Part shown: positions 7,498-16,217 of the stretch, one piece after another
How positions within the stretch are numbered: the first letter of the stretch is position 1
Layout: every line of letters begins with the position of its first letter
Assembly (NCBI RefSeq): GCF_009729855.1
Contig: NZ_WODA01000017.1
Location: 62,001 to 126,000, forward strand
Origin: Agromyces luteolus
GTDB taxonomy: Bacteria; Actinomycetota; Actinomycetes; Actinomycetales; Microbacteriaceae
DNA: 64,000 nt
Direction: 5' to 3'
The notes under the pieces: generated by a model
What the model was told of the DNA's origin: nothing
Databases searched by the model: none
The model's input: the letters and a program-made list of their open reading frames with translations, nothing else
Made by a program: the position numbers and the translations under genes

Positions 7498-8931
7498 ATG
7501 ACGCTCGAAGAACGACGCGAGCTCGACGAGCTCGTCGCCACGTGGCGCGAGTGGCTGGAGCGGCGCGACGCGCTCAGTGCGCACGACATCGACGAGCTCG
7601 AGGGGCACCTCCTCGACCGCGTGGACTCGCTCCGATCGGCGGGCCTCCACGACGACGAGGCCTTCCTCGTCGCCGTGAAGCGCCTCGGCGCGGTCGACGA
7701 GCTCTCGCGGGAGTACGCGCGGGTGCACTCCGAACGGCTCTGGAAGCAGCTCGTGCTCGACGACGACCCGAACGGCGGCGGGCGCACCGCGGCATCCGGC
7801 GACCTCGGCGCACCGGGCGCACCGACCTCCGTCCTCCGCCGCGCGAACGGCCTCGCCGTCGCGCTCGGACTCGGCGTCGGCGCGGGCCTCGCGGTCAAGG
7901 TCGCCGACCTGATCGGCGTCGATCCGACGTTCTTCCTCCGCAACGCCGCGATCCTCGTGCTGCCGTTCCTCGCGGCCTGGTTCGCGTGGCGGCACCGGCC
8001 GCCGGTCGGCGCGCTCGCCGGCATCGCCGGCGCCTTCGCGCTCGCGGCCGTCGTGCTGAACGCCTATCCGTTCGGTCCCGGCGCCGGTACCGCCGCCTTC
8101 GCGACCGAACCGTCGATGACGGAGTTGCTGGCGGCCGTCCATGCCGCGGTCGCGCTCTGGCTCGTCACCGGCATCGCCTATGCGGCCGGCGACTGGCGGA
8201 GCGGCGACGCGCGCATGGACTTCGTCCGGTTCAGCGGCGAGTGGGCGGTCTACTACCTGCTCATCGCGCTCGTCGGCGGCGGTCTCTCGATGCTGGCCGT
8301 CGCGGTGTTCGGCTCGATCGGCGTCGACGTCCTGCCGTTCGTCGGCGAGTGGGTGCTCCCCTGCGGCGCAGCCGGCGCGGTGCTCGTGGCGGCTTGGCTC
8401 GTCGAGGCCAAGCAGCGCGTCATCGAGAACATCGCTCCCGTGCTCACCAAGGTCTTCACGCCCCTGTTCGCGCTCATGCTGCTCGCCCTCGTCGTCGCCG
8501 CCGCGCTGCAGTGGAACCTCGTGGATGCGAACCGGGACCTCCTCATCGCGTTCGACCTCGTCCTCGTCGTCGCGCTCGCGCTGCTCGTCTACTCGTACTC
8601 GGCGCGCGACCCGCTCGTCCGGGCCGGCTGGTTCGAGTGGATCCAGTTCGTGATGCTGGCCGGCGCGCTGGTCGTCGACCTCGTCGTGCTCGTCGCGATG
8701 GTCGGGCGCATCGGCGAGTTCGGCTTCAGCGCGAACAAGACGGCGTCGCTCGGGCTGAACCTCATCCTGCTGGCGAACCTCGCCAGGGCGGCCTGGCTGC
8801 ACCTCGGATTCCTGCGCGGACGGATCCCGTTCCTCCGACTCGAGCGGTGGCAGACGGCGTACCTACCCGTCTACGTCGCGTGGGCCGCGGTGGTCGTGGT
8901 GGCGTTCCCGCCGCTGTTCGCGTTCGCGTGA
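7498..8931 (+). CDS. Multi-pass membrane protein with N-terminal HAAS/permease-prefix domain
   Basis: This 477-residue protein begins with a soluble helical region of about 90 residues (LEERRELDELVATWREWLERR, then a conserved DELEGHLLDRVDSL stretch) of the permease-prefix type. About eleven hydrophobic segments follow, between residues 115 and 475. No transport motif is recognisable. It is the second gene of a PadR operon and starts one base after the padR stop, within a GGAGGTGCCTGAG ribosome-binding context, so the two are almost certainly co-translated. The role is inferred only as the membrane partner or target of that PadR system. Confidence 0.8.
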   Translation: MTLEERRELDELVATWREWLERRDALSAHDIDELEGHLLDRVDSLRSAGLHDDEAFLVAVKRLGAVDELSREYARVHSERLWKQLVLDDDPNGGGRTAASGDLGAPGAPTSVLRRANGLAVALGLGVGAGLAVKVADLIGVDPTFFLRNAAILVLPFLAAWFAWRHRPPVGALAGIAGAFALAAVVLNAYPFGPGAGTAAFATEPSMTELLAAVHAAVALWLVTGIAYAAGDWRSGDARMDFVRFSGEWAVYYLLIALVGGGLSMLAVAVFGSIGVDVLPFVGEWVLPCGAAGAVLVAAWLVEAKQRVIENIAPVLTKVFTPLFALMLLALVVAAALQWNLVDANRDLLIAFDLVLVVALALLVYSYSARDPLVRAGWFEWIQFVMLAGALVVDLVVLVAMVGRIGEFGFSANKTASLGLNLILLANLARAAWLHLGFLRGRIPFLRLERWQTAYLPVYVAWAAVVVVAFPPLFAFA

Positions 8932-9106
8932 CGACGGGCCGGGCCGGGCCGCGCCCGTCCCGGCTTCGGCGAGCGGATGTCGCGGGGCCGCGTTTCGCCC
9001 GTATGACGAACCGGGCCGGTCCGTTTCACCCGCGTGACGATCCGTCGGACGATCTGTCGCGGGAACCGCCGTCCGGCGATGGATCGTCCGGTTATCCACC
9101 CGGCCA

Positions 9107-9135
9107 TTGCACAGGCGTGCAACAGGGGTTTGAAT
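9107..9135 (+). promoter_or_regulatory. pot operon promoter with operator-like inverted repeat
   Basis: TTGCAC (9107-9112), a 17-base spacer and TTGAAT (9130-9135) form a plausible promoter. The -35 box is also the left arm of a perfect inverted repeat, TTGCAC-AGGC-GTGCAA (9107-9122), so a protein bound here would block or modulate RNA polymerase. A related 16-mer sits in the same register at 22020-22035. The rest of the 247-base gap (8932-9106) shows nothing else I can identify. Confidence 0.6.
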
Positions 9136-9178
9136 GGCCGGACGCGACGCGGCGTCAGTGAACCGGAGGTGCCCACAG

Positions 9179-10363
9179 GTGACGACAGCGACCGAGGCGA
9201 GGACCGTCTCCCCCACCGACGAGCGGGATGCCGCATCCGGATCCGTGGAACTCCAGCAGGTCACGAAGCGCTACGGCGACGCGGTCGCGGTCGACGGCCT
9301 CTCGCTCACCATCCAGCCCGGCGAGTTCATCTCGCTGCTCGGCCCGTCGGGCTGCGGCAAGACGACGACGCTGCGCATGATCGCCGGCTTCGAGCAGCCC
9401 GACGAGGGCGACATCCGCATCTCCGGACGATCCGTCCTGGGCGCCCCGCCATACCGCCGCGACGTGAACACGGTCTTCCAGGCGTACGCGCTCTTCCCGC
9501 ACATGACCGTCGCCGAGAACGTCGCGTACGGCCTCCAGCAGCGCCGCACGCCCAAGGCCGAGGTCCGGCAGCGCGTCTCCGAGGCGCTCGACCTCGTGCA
9601 GATGCGCCGCTTCGCCGACCGCAAGCCCACGCAGCTCTCCGGCGGACAGCAGCAGCGCGTCGCGCTCGCCCGCGCGCTCGTCAACCGCCCGTCGGTGCTG
9701 CTCCTCGACGAGCCGCTCGGGGCGCTCGACCGGCAGCTGCGCGAGGAGATGCAGCTCGAGTTGAAGCTCCTCCAGTCGCGGCTCGGCATCACGTTCGTGT
9801 TCGTGACCCACGACCAGGGCGAGGCGCTCTCGATGAGCGACCGCATCGCGATCATGCGCGACGGCCGCATCGAGCAGCTCGCCGACGCCGACACGATCTA
9901 CGCCCGGCCCACTTCGGCGTACGTCGCGGCGTTCGTCGGCCAGCAGAACTTCTTCCGCGGGACCGCGGCCGAGGGCGGCTCGACGGTGGAGTCCGTGCAC
10001 GGCCTCGTGCGCGGCATCCGCTCGGATCGTCTCGCGCCGATCGCCGACGGCACGTCGGTGCAGGCCGCGGTGCGCCCCGAGTTCGTGCGCATCGAGGCGG
10101 ATGCCGCGGCCGGCGCCCCGGCGACCGGCGCGAACCGCGTGCAGGGCACCCTGCTCGGCGTCTCGCACCTCGGCGAGACCATGCAGTACCTCGTGCGCCT
10201 CGGCGACGACCAGAGCCTGATCGCCCGTCGCCCCACCCCCGAGGCGCCCGACCTCGCGGTCGGCTCGGCCGTCTCGTGCTCGTGGAGCGACGCGAGCGTG
10301 CAGGTTTTCCCGTCCGACGACGCGGCCGCCGCGGGCGGCTACGTGGCGCCGCCGACGCACTGA
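9179..10363 (+). CDS. potA: Polyamine-type ABC transporter ATP-binding protein
   Basis: This 394-residue ATPase is of the PotA/spermidine-putrescine class. Walker A GPSGCGKTT lies at about residues 56-64, the signature LSGGQQQR at about 152-159, Walker B VLLLDEPLGALD directly after, the switch His in FVTHDQGEALSMSD, and a TOBE domain at about residues 290-360. It energises uptake through the PotB and PotC permeases encoded just downstream. I chose the GTG at 9179, which has GGAGG at proper spacing; upstream ATGs lie in the leader. It is the first gene of a four-gene operon of ATPase, lipoprotein and two permeases. Substrate specificity for polyamines is inferred from the family and from the PotD partner. 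Confidence 0.93.
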   Translation: MTTATEARTVSPTDERDAASGSVELQQVTKRYGDAVAVDGLSLTIQPGEFISLLGPSGCGKTTTLRMIAGFEQPDEGDIRISGRSVLGAPPYRRDVNTVFQAYALFPHMTVAENVAYGLQQRRTPKAEVRQRVSEALDLVQMRRFADRKPTQLSGGQQQRVALARALVNRPSVLLLDEPLGALDRQLREEMQLELKLLQSRLGITFVFVTHDQGEALSMSDRIAIMRDGRIEQLADADTIYARPTSAYVAAFVGQQNFFRGTAAEGGSTVESVHGLVRGIRSDRLAPIADGTSVQAAVRPEFVRIEADAAAGAPATGANRVQGTLLGVSHLGETMQYLVRLGDDQSLIARRPTPEAPDLAVGSAVSCSWSDASVQVFPSDDAAAAGGYVAPPTH

Positions 10364-10461
10364 CGCCGGCCGGCCGCAGCCGGAACGTCGCACGCCCAAC
10401 CGCCCGCCCGCCCACCCGCACCACCGAACCCAGCAATCCGCCCGAACCCCCAAGGAGCGAC

Positions 10462-11649
10462 ATGGCCGAGAAGTCCACCCCCGTCCGGATCCTCGCGAGC
10501 ACCGAGCAGGTGCCGATCCTCCAGCGCGCGATCGACCGCCGCCGGTTCCTGAGCTTCGCCGCCGCCATGGGCGGCACCGCGTTCCTCGCCGCGTGCTCGT
10601 CGCCCGGCGGCGGCACCTCGTCGGCGCCCGTCGCGACCGGCGGCGAGCTCGAGGGTTCGCTCAGCATCTACACGTGGGGCGACTACGACTCGCCCGACGT
10701 CGTGGCGTCGTTCACGTCGGACTTCGGCCCGAAGGTCACGTTCGACTCGTACGGCTCGAACGAGGAGCTTATCTCCAAGCTGGTCGCCGCGAAGGGCACG
10801 TCGGGGTACGACATCATCGTGCCGACCGGCGCGTTCATCCCGCAGATGATCGAGAACGGCATCATCCAGCCGCTCAACAAGGACCTGCTGCCGAACATCG
10901 AGCACATGGACCCCGCCTTCCTCGGCCGCAGCTGGGACCCCGAGAACGAGTACTCGATCTGCAAGGCGTGGGGCACGACGGGCTTCGTCTACGACAAGAC
11001 GGTCATCACGCGCGAGCTGAAGGACTGGAACGACTTCCTCGACGCCGCGCAGAACGAGGCGAGCGGCAAGACGAGCGTGCTCGACGACCCGGCCGAGGTC
11101 ACGGGCCTCTACTACTGGGCGAACGGCATCGACTGGAACACCACCGACGAGGCCGAGATCGCCGCGTGCGAGGACTTCATCGTGAACACCCTGGCGCCGC
11201 ACATCTCGGCGTTCGACTCCTACCCGGGCGGCCAGGCGATCCCGCAGGCCACGCAGGTGCTCATGCAGGCGTGGAACGGCGACGCCCGCATCGGCATCCT
11301 CGAGTCGCCCGACCCCGACCGCTGGCAGTGGGTGCTCGGCTCCCCCGCGACCGAGCTCTGGATGGACAACTGGGCGATCCCGGTCGGCGCTCCGCACCCC
11401 GAGGCCGCGCACGCGTTCATCGACTGGACGATGGTCCCCGAGAACCAGCTCCTCCAAGTCGACTACATCGGCTACCACACGGGCGCCGCGGGCATCGAGG
11501 ATGCGGCGAACGAGGCCGGCCTCGAGATGCTCGACCTGGTCTTCTTCACCGAGGAGCAGATCGCGACCATGAACGACGGCGAGGTCAACGAGGCCCAGCA
11601 GGCCAACGTCGACATCTGGAACAAGGCGAAGGCCGCCGCCGGTGCGTAG
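10462..11649 (+). CDS. potD: Polyamine-type ABC transporter substrate-binding lipoprotein
   Basis: This 395-residue extracellular binding protein is of the PotD/PotF class. The N-terminus carries a Tat-like RRRFL motif at about residues 26-30 and a lipobox with Cys45 (FLAAC), so it is probably exported folded and lipidated. The mature part opens with SLSIYTWGDYDSPDVVASF, typical of spermidine/putrescine-binding proteins. CAAGGAG lies seven bases before the ATG. The stop overlaps the start of the next permease by eight bases, which indicates translational coupling. Confidence 0.93.
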   Translation: MAEKSTPVRILASTEQVPILQRAIDRRRFLSFAAAMGGTAFLAACSSPGGGTSSAPVATGGELEGSLSIYTWGDYDSPDVVASFTSDFGPKVTFDSYGSNEELISKLVAAKGTSGYDIIVPTGAFIPQMIENGIIQPLNKDLLPNIEHMDPAFLGRSWDPENEYSICKAWGTTGFVYDKTVITRELKDWNDFLDAAQNEASGKTSVLDDPAEVTGLYYWANGIDWNTTDEAEIAACEDFIVNTLAPHISAFDSYPGGQAIPQATQVLMQAWNGDARIGILESPDPDRWQWVLGSPATELWMDNWAIPVGAPHPEAAHAFIDWTMVPENQLLQVDYIGYHTGAAGIEDAANEAGLEMLDLVFFTEEQIATMNDGEVNEAQQANVDIWNKAKAAAGA

Positions 11650-12535
11650 TCTCCGCCTGCCGAGCTTCGCCCTCGCGATCCCCGCGTGGGCGTGGCTCGT
11701 CACCTTCTTCGTCGTACCGGTCGGCGCGGTGCTCTACTTCAGCTTCGGCTACAAGCCGGGCATCTTCGGCACCCACGCGACCGACGTGCTGTCGTTCGAC
11801 CGGTACGCCGAGGCCCTCTCGCCGACCTTCTTCGAGGTGTTCATGAACACCCTGTGGGTCGGCATCGCCGGAACACTCCTGTGCCTGGCCATCGGCCTGC
11901 CGGTCGCGTACTGGATGGCCGTGAAGGCGCCCGCGAACCGCCGCGGGCTCCTCATCGCCCTCGTGATGGTGCCGTACTGGACGAACTTCCTCGTGCGCAC
12001 GATCGGGTGGCAGATCATCCTCGCCCCCGAGGGGTGGATGTCGCAGCTGCTCCAGACGGTCGGCATCACCGACGGCCCGCTCGAGATCCTGTACACCCGC
12101 ACCGCGGTGCTGATCGGCGTCGTCTACAACTACCTGCCGCTCATGATCCTGCCGCTCTTCGTCGCGTTCGACCGCGTCGGGCCGGCGCTGCGGGAGGCGT
12201 CGAAGGACCTCGGTGCGAACCGCGTCGGCACCTTCCTCCGCGTGACGTTCCCGCTCGCCCGCCCCGGCATCATCGTCGGCCTGCTGCTCGTGTACATCCC
12301 GCTCATGGGCGACTACATCACGGCGACCGTGCTCGGCGGCGCGCAGGGCAACATGGTCGGCCAACTCGTGGCGAGCCAGTTCCAGGCCGCGCAGAACTGG
12401 GCGCTCGGCTCGGCCATGGCCGTGCTGCTCATCCTCGTGATCATGGTCTCGGCGGCCGCGATCGGGCTGCTGCTGTGGCTCGTCTCGCTGCCGTTCCGCG
12501 CCCGCACCCGCGTCGCCCTGGAGGCCTCGGCATGA
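11642..12535 (+). CDS. potB: Polyamine-type ABC transporter permease, PotB-like
   Basis: This 297-residue inner-membrane permease has six predicted transmembrane segments. The EAA loop that docks to the ATPase (EASKDLGANRVGTFLRVTFP) lies at about residues 180-199. The GTG start lies inside the last codons of the binding-protein gene, and its stop overlaps the next ATG in an ATGA, so the three genes are tightly coupled. It pairs with the following PotC-like permease to form the membrane channel. Confidence 0.93.
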   Translation: MRSLRLPSFALAIPAWAWLVTFFVVPVGAVLYFSFGYKPGIFGTHATDVLSFDRYAEALSPTFFEVFMNTLWVGIAGTLLCLAIGLPVAYWMAVKAPANRRGLLIALVMVPYWTNFLVRTIGWQIILAPEGWMSQLLQTVGITDGPLEILYTRTAVLIGVVYNYLPLMILPLFVAFDRVGPALREASKDLGANRVGTFLRVTFPLARPGIIVGLLLVYIPLMGDYITATVLGGAQGNMVGQLVASQFQAAQNWALGSAMAVLLILVIMVSAAAIGLLLWLVSLPFRARTRVALEASA

Positions 12536-13470
12536 CCACCACCGCACCCGAGACGACGATGACGGATGCCGCGCCCGGCGCCGCCGAGGCATCCGCCCCC
12601 CGCACGCCCGACGCACCCGTCGCGCGACGCGCGCGACGCTCCCCGGTCGACGTCGGCCTGACGGTGTGGAGCGTGCTCGTCTTCCTGTTCCTGTTCGCGC
12701 CGATCATCGTGATCCTCGTGTACTCGTTCAACAACGGGCGCCTGCTCATCGCGTGGAACGAGTTCGGGTTCGAGCCGTACCGCGCGCTCTGGGAGAAGCC
12801 CGCGGTGCGGGACGCCGTCGCGGTGTCGCTGCGGACCGGCGCGATCGCGGCGGTCCTCGCGACCCTCCTCGGCACGCTCGCCGGCATCGCGCTCGCGAGG
12901 AAGCCCGGCAAGTGGGCGCTGTGGTTCATCGGGCTGCTGCTGCTCGTGTCGGTCACGCCCGAGATCGTCGACGCCGTGGCGCTGCTGCCGTGGCTCGTGT
13001 TCCTCGGCCAGGACGCCGGGCTGTCGATCTTCAACGACGGCACCGTGCGCCTCGTCGTCGGCCACTCGCTGTTCTCGACCGCCGTCGTGACGTACATCGT
13101 GCGTGCTCGACTCGTCGGGCTCGACGCGCAGCTCGAGGAGGCCTCGGCCGACCTCTACGCGCGGCCGTTCACGACCTTCCGCCGCGTGACGCTGCCGCTC
13201 GCGATGCCCGCCGTGCTGGCCGGCCTGCTGCTGTCGTTCACGCTGAGCCTCGACAACACCGTCGTCGCGGCGTTCGTGCAGGTCTCGGGCTCGACGCCGT
13301 GGCCCGTCTACGTGCTGAGCGCGCTGCGCGGCGGCCTCCGCCCCGAGATCGCCGCGGTGTCGACCGTGATGCTGCTGCTCACGCTGGCGGCACTCGCCCT
13401 CGTCGCGGTCGTGCTGAAGCGCGCCGGCGACTCGGCGACGCAGATCGCCCGCACCATGTCGGGCGGCTGA
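12532..13470 (+). CDS. potC: Polyamine-type ABC transporter permease, PotC-like
   Basis: This 312-residue permease has six membrane segments and the EAA loop EEASADLYARPFTTFRRVTL at about residues 203-222. The first 45 residues are a cytoplasmic, low-complexity Ala/Thr/Pro region not present in the E. coli protein and rich in the GGATGCC word. It is the last gene of the operon. No hairpin with a T-tract follows; instead four tandem copies of an intergenic repeat (13495-13654) occupy the gap to the next gene. Confidence 0.92.
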   Translation: MTTTAPETTMTDAAPGAAEASAPRTPDAPVARRARRSPVDVGLTVWSVLVFLFLFAPIIVILVYSFNNGRLLIAWNEFGFEPYRALWEKPAVRDAVAVSLRTGAIAAVLATLLGTLAGIALARKPGKWALWFIGLLLLVSVTPEIVDAVALLPWLVFLGQDAGLSIFNDGTVRLVVGHSLFSTAVVTYIVRARLVGLDAQLEEASADLYARPFTTFRRVTLPLAMPAVLAGLLLSFTLSLDNTVVAAFVQVSGSTPWPVYVLSALRGGLRPEIAAVSTVMLLLTLAALALVAVVLKRAGDSATQIARTMSGG

Positions 13471-13494
13471 TCCCCGCACCGGCATCCGCCTCCC

Positions 13495-13654
13495 GGTGGT
13501 CGAGTAGGCCGCAGGCCGTATCGAGACCCGCACCCGGTGGTCGAGTAGGCCGCAGGCCGTATCGAGACCCCCGCTTCCGGTGGTCGAGTAGGCCGCAGGC
13601 CGTATCGAGACCCGCACCCAGGTGGTCGAGTAGGCCGCAGGCCGTATCGAGACC
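13495..13654 (+). repeat. Four tandem direct copies of the dispersed intergenic element
   Basis: The 34-base unit GGTGGTCGAGTAGGCCGCAG plus GCCGTATCGAGACC occurs at 13495-13528, 13536-13569, 13579-13612 and 13621-13654, with 7-9 base separators that differ (CGCACCC and CCCGCTTCC types). All four copies point the same way and lie between potC and the amidohydrolase. Elsewhere in the window the element is single or an inverted pair. This is not a CRISPR: the separators are far too short and no cas gene is present. Confidence 0.9.
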
Positions 13655-13680
13655 CCGCACACACGAAAGGACCCCCTCCC

Positions 13681-15357
13681 ATGACCCACGCCGACCTCGT
13701 CTTCACCGGCGGCCCCGTCTTCACGGCCGACACGGTCCGCTCGCGCGCGAGCGCGGTCGCCGTGCGCGGCGGCCGCATCGTCGCGGTCGGATCGGACGAC
13801 GACGTCCGCGACCTGGTCGGCGCGTCGACCGAGGTCGTCGACCTCCGCGGGCGGCTGCTGGTCCCCGGCTTCCAGGACGCGCACGTCCATCCCGTCTGGG
13901 GCGGCCTCGACCTCATGCGGTGCGACCTCGCCGAGCTCTCGACGCAGGAGGAGTACCTGTCGCGCATCGCCGAGTACTCGGCCGCGCACCCCGACGACGA
14001 GTGGGTGCTGGGCGGCGGATGGTCCATGTCGGCGTTCCCCGGCGGAACGCCGACCGCTGCGGCCCTCGACCGGGTCTTGCCCGACCGCCCGGCGTTCCTG
14101 CCCAACCGCGACGGCCACGGCGCGTGGGTGAACTCCGCCGCACTGCGTCTCGCCGGGATCGACCGGGACACCCCCGACCCCGCGGACGGCCGGATCGAGC
14201 GCGACGCCGACGGCAACCCCAGTGGCACGCTGCACGAGGGCGCGATGTCGCTCGTGAACCGCCTGCTCCCCGAGACGAGCCTCGAGACGCTCACCGAGGC
14301 CGTGCTGCTCGGCCAGCGGTACCTGCACTCGTACGGCGTGACTGCGTGGCAGGACGCGATCGTCGGCACCTACGGCGACGCCGGCGACCCCGGCCCCGCG
14401 TACGTCGCCGCCGCGAACGCCGGGAAGCTCACCGGCCGCGTGGTCGGTGCGATCTGGTGGGACCGCACGCGCGGCATCGAGCAGATCCCCGACCTCGTCG
14501 CCAAGCGCGACGCCTACCGCGCCGGCCGCTTCGCCGCCACGAGCATCAAGATCATGCAGGACGGGGTCGCCGAGAACTTCACGGCCTCGATGCTCGAGCC
14601 GTACTGCGACGGCCACGGGCACTTCACCGACAACTCGGGCATCTCGTTCGTCGACCCCTCCGTGCTGAACCCGGCGGCCGCCGAACTCGACCGCCTCGGC
14701 TTCCAGCTGCACTTCCACGCGATCGGCGACCGCGCCGTGCGCGAGTGCCTCGACGCGGTCGAGCACACCGTCGCCGCGAACGGGCGCAGCGACCACCGCC
14801 ACCACATCGCGCACATCCAGGTCGTGCACCCCGAGGACATCCCGCGGTTCCGCGAGCTCGGCGTCGCCGCGAACATGCAGTCGCTGTGGGCGGCGCTCGA
14901 ACCGCAGATGGTCGAGCTCACCCTGCCGTTCCTCGGCGACCCGCGGAGTGCCTGGCAGTACCCGTTCGGCGACCTGCTCCGCTCGGGCGCGGTGCTCGCG
15001 GCGGGGAGCGACTGGTCGGTCTCGACGCCCGACCCGCTCGCCGCCATCCACACCGCGGTGAACCGGAAGTCGGCGCCCGCCTACGCCGAGGGCGACTACG
15101 AGGCGTTCCTGCCGGAGCAGGCGATCGACCTCGCGACCTCGCTCACCGCGTACACCGCGGGCTCGGCGTGGGTGAACCACCTCGACGACGTCACCGGCAC
15201 CATCCAGGTCGGCAAGTACGCCGACCTGGTGGTGCTCGACCGCGACCCGTTCGCGGGGCCGGCATCCGAGATCGGTGCGACGCGCGTCGAGCAGACGTTC
15301 GTCGAGGGCGAGCGCGTGTACGCGGCGGATGACGCGGGGGCGGTGCGCGCGGCCTGA
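13681..15357 (+). CDS. Amidohydrolase, YtcJ-like (amidohydrolase_3)
   Basis: This 558-residue metal-dependent hydrolase has the metal-binding HVHP of DAHVHPVWGG near residues 64-74, HFHAIGDRAV near 342-351 and the late Asp in AGSDWSVSTPDPLAAI near 441-456. The long N-terminal and C-terminal beta-sandwich parts are as usual for the YtcJ family. Members hydrolyse C-N bonds of amides, formamides or cyclic amides; the substrate here is unknown. GAAAGGACCCCC precedes the ATG. It follows the pot operon in the same direction, separated only by the repeat block, so it could act on an imported nitrogen compound; this is inference from position. Confidence 0.88.
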   Translation: MTHADLVFTGGPVFTADTVRSRASAVAVRGGRIVAVGSDDDVRDLVGASTEVVDLRGRLLVPGFQDAHVHPVWGGLDLMRCDLAELSTQEEYLSRIAEYSAAHPDDEWVLGGGWSMSAFPGGTPTAAALDRVLPDRPAFLPNRDGHGAWVNSAALRLAGIDRDTPDPADGRIERDADGNPSGTLHEGAMSLVNRLLPETSLETLTEAVLLGQRYLHSYGVTAWQDAIVGTYGDAGDPGPAYVAAANAGKLTGRVVGAIWWDRTRGIEQIPDLVAKRDAYRAGRFAATSIKIMQDGVAENFTASMLEPYCDGHGHFTDNSGISFVDPSVLNPAAAELDRLGFQLHFHAIGDRAVRECLDAVEHTVAANGRSDHRHHIAHIQVVHPEDIPRFRELGVAANMQSLWAALEPQMVELTLPFLGDPRSAWQYPFGDLLRSGAVLAAGSDWSVSTPDPLAAIHTAVNRKSAPAYAEGDYEAFLPEQAIDLATSLTAYTAGSAWVNHLDDVTGTIQVGKYADLVVLDRDPFAGPASEIGATRVEQTFVEGERVYAADDAGAVRAA

Positions 15358-15374
15358 GCGCCGGTCCCGCTTCG

Positions 15375-16022
15375 TCAGGCGCCGAGCTGCGCCCGGACCG
15401 CATCGTCGAACCCGTCGACCTCGAGGGTCCACTCGGGCCTGATGAAGGCGTTGCGCTCCAGCCGCAGCAGCACCTCGCGCTCGACGTGCTCCGCCCGGGA
15501 GACGACGCGCTTCTCGCCGTTCTCGACGTAGCCGAGGCGGCGCGAGACGCCGAGTGAGGCCGCGTTCCAGTCGATCGCTCCCGACTCGGCGACCTCGGCG
15601 CCGAGGTGGTCGAAGCAGAACGCGAGGACGGCCGCGCGCATCTCGAGGCCCAGGCCGACGCCTTGGCGCGACGCGGTGAGCCACGACCCCGTCGAGACCG
15701 TGCGGAGCGTGGCGAGCCGCGTCGCGCGCACGTCTTGGACGCCGATCGGCACGCCGTCCTCGATCACCGCGAACAGCAGCGTCCAACCGTCGGGGGTCGT
15801 GCCGACGCGCTCGCGCCAGACGTGTCGTGCGAGCTCGCGACCGATCACGTCCGGTGCCTGGTCCGTCCACGGGAACGCGAACGGCATGACCGCGGGGTCG
15901 TGGATGCCGCTGAGCGCTGCGTCGGCGAGCCCGGCGAGGTCGTCGTCGCGCACGAGGCGGAGTTCGAGCCGCGGCGTGCGCAGGGTGAGGCCGAAGAGCG
16001 GCCAGACGTCGACCAGGTCCAT
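15375..16022 (-). CDS. GNAT acetyltransferase, RimJ/RimL-like
   Basis: This 215-residue protein of the acetyltransf_3 type opens with LRTPRLELRLVRDDDLAGLADAA (more than one family-typical block). Its acetyl-CoA loop is RQGVGLGLEMRAAVLAF at about residues 119-135, followed by the NAASLGVSRRLGYVENGEK motif. RimJ/RimL-like enzymes acetylate protein N-termini or small amines. A TAGGGT -10-like box lies six bases before the ATG (16029-16034 on the minus strand) with no Shine-Dalgarno, consistent with a leaderless message. It converges on the amidohydrolase with only 17 bases between the stops. Confidence 0.88.
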   Translation of the reverse strand: MDLVDVWPLFGLTLRTPRLELRLVRDDDLAGLADAALSGIHDPAVMPFAFPWTDQAPDVIGRELARHVWRERVGTTPDGWTLLFAVIEDGVPIGVQDVRATRLATLRTVSTGSWLTASRQGVGLGLEMRAAVLAFCFDHLGAEVAESGAIDWNAASLGVSRRLGYVENGEKRVVSRAEHVEREVLLRLERNAFIRPEWTLEVDGFDDAVRAQLGA

Positions 16023-16156
16023 CGCACGACCCTATCGACGCACTGGAGGGCAGGGTCGACGGCGAGCCGGATAAGCACGACTAATGACAGCAGAACCATG
16101 GAAGTTCGACAGGATGCGCACCTGAATCCCCTTGATTCCCGAGGAAATCGCACTCC

Positions 16157-16175
16157 ATCACGGAAATTTCGTGAT
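16157..16175. promoter_or_regulatory. Inverted repeat upstream of ramB
   Basis: ATCACG-GAAATTT-CGTGAT is a perfect six-base inverted repeat around an A/T-rich centre, 43 bases before the ramB start and about 135 bases from the divergent GNAT gene. A second imperfect repeat (GATTCCCGAGGAAATC) lies just upstream of it, near 16134-16149. RamB proteins autoregulate in Corynebacterium and Mycobacterium, so this is a candidate operator, but it does not show the TTTGCAAA RamB core. Confidence 0.45.
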
Positions 16176-16217
16176 CCTTCCGTTTGCGTGCTGTGCGTGC
16201 TCATGTGAGCATGAGGC

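Noticed and set aside
9034-11649. Single fused gene over the pot ATPase leader and binding protein
   Set aside because: The frame only reads through because stops are rare at this GC content. The ATPase lies in another frame, and the binding protein has its own ribosome-binding site and signal peptide.
13495-13654. Four regularly spaced repeats as a CRISPR array
   Set aside because: The units are separated by only 7-9 bases, the separators resemble each other, and no cas gene is present. They match the dispersed intergenic element.
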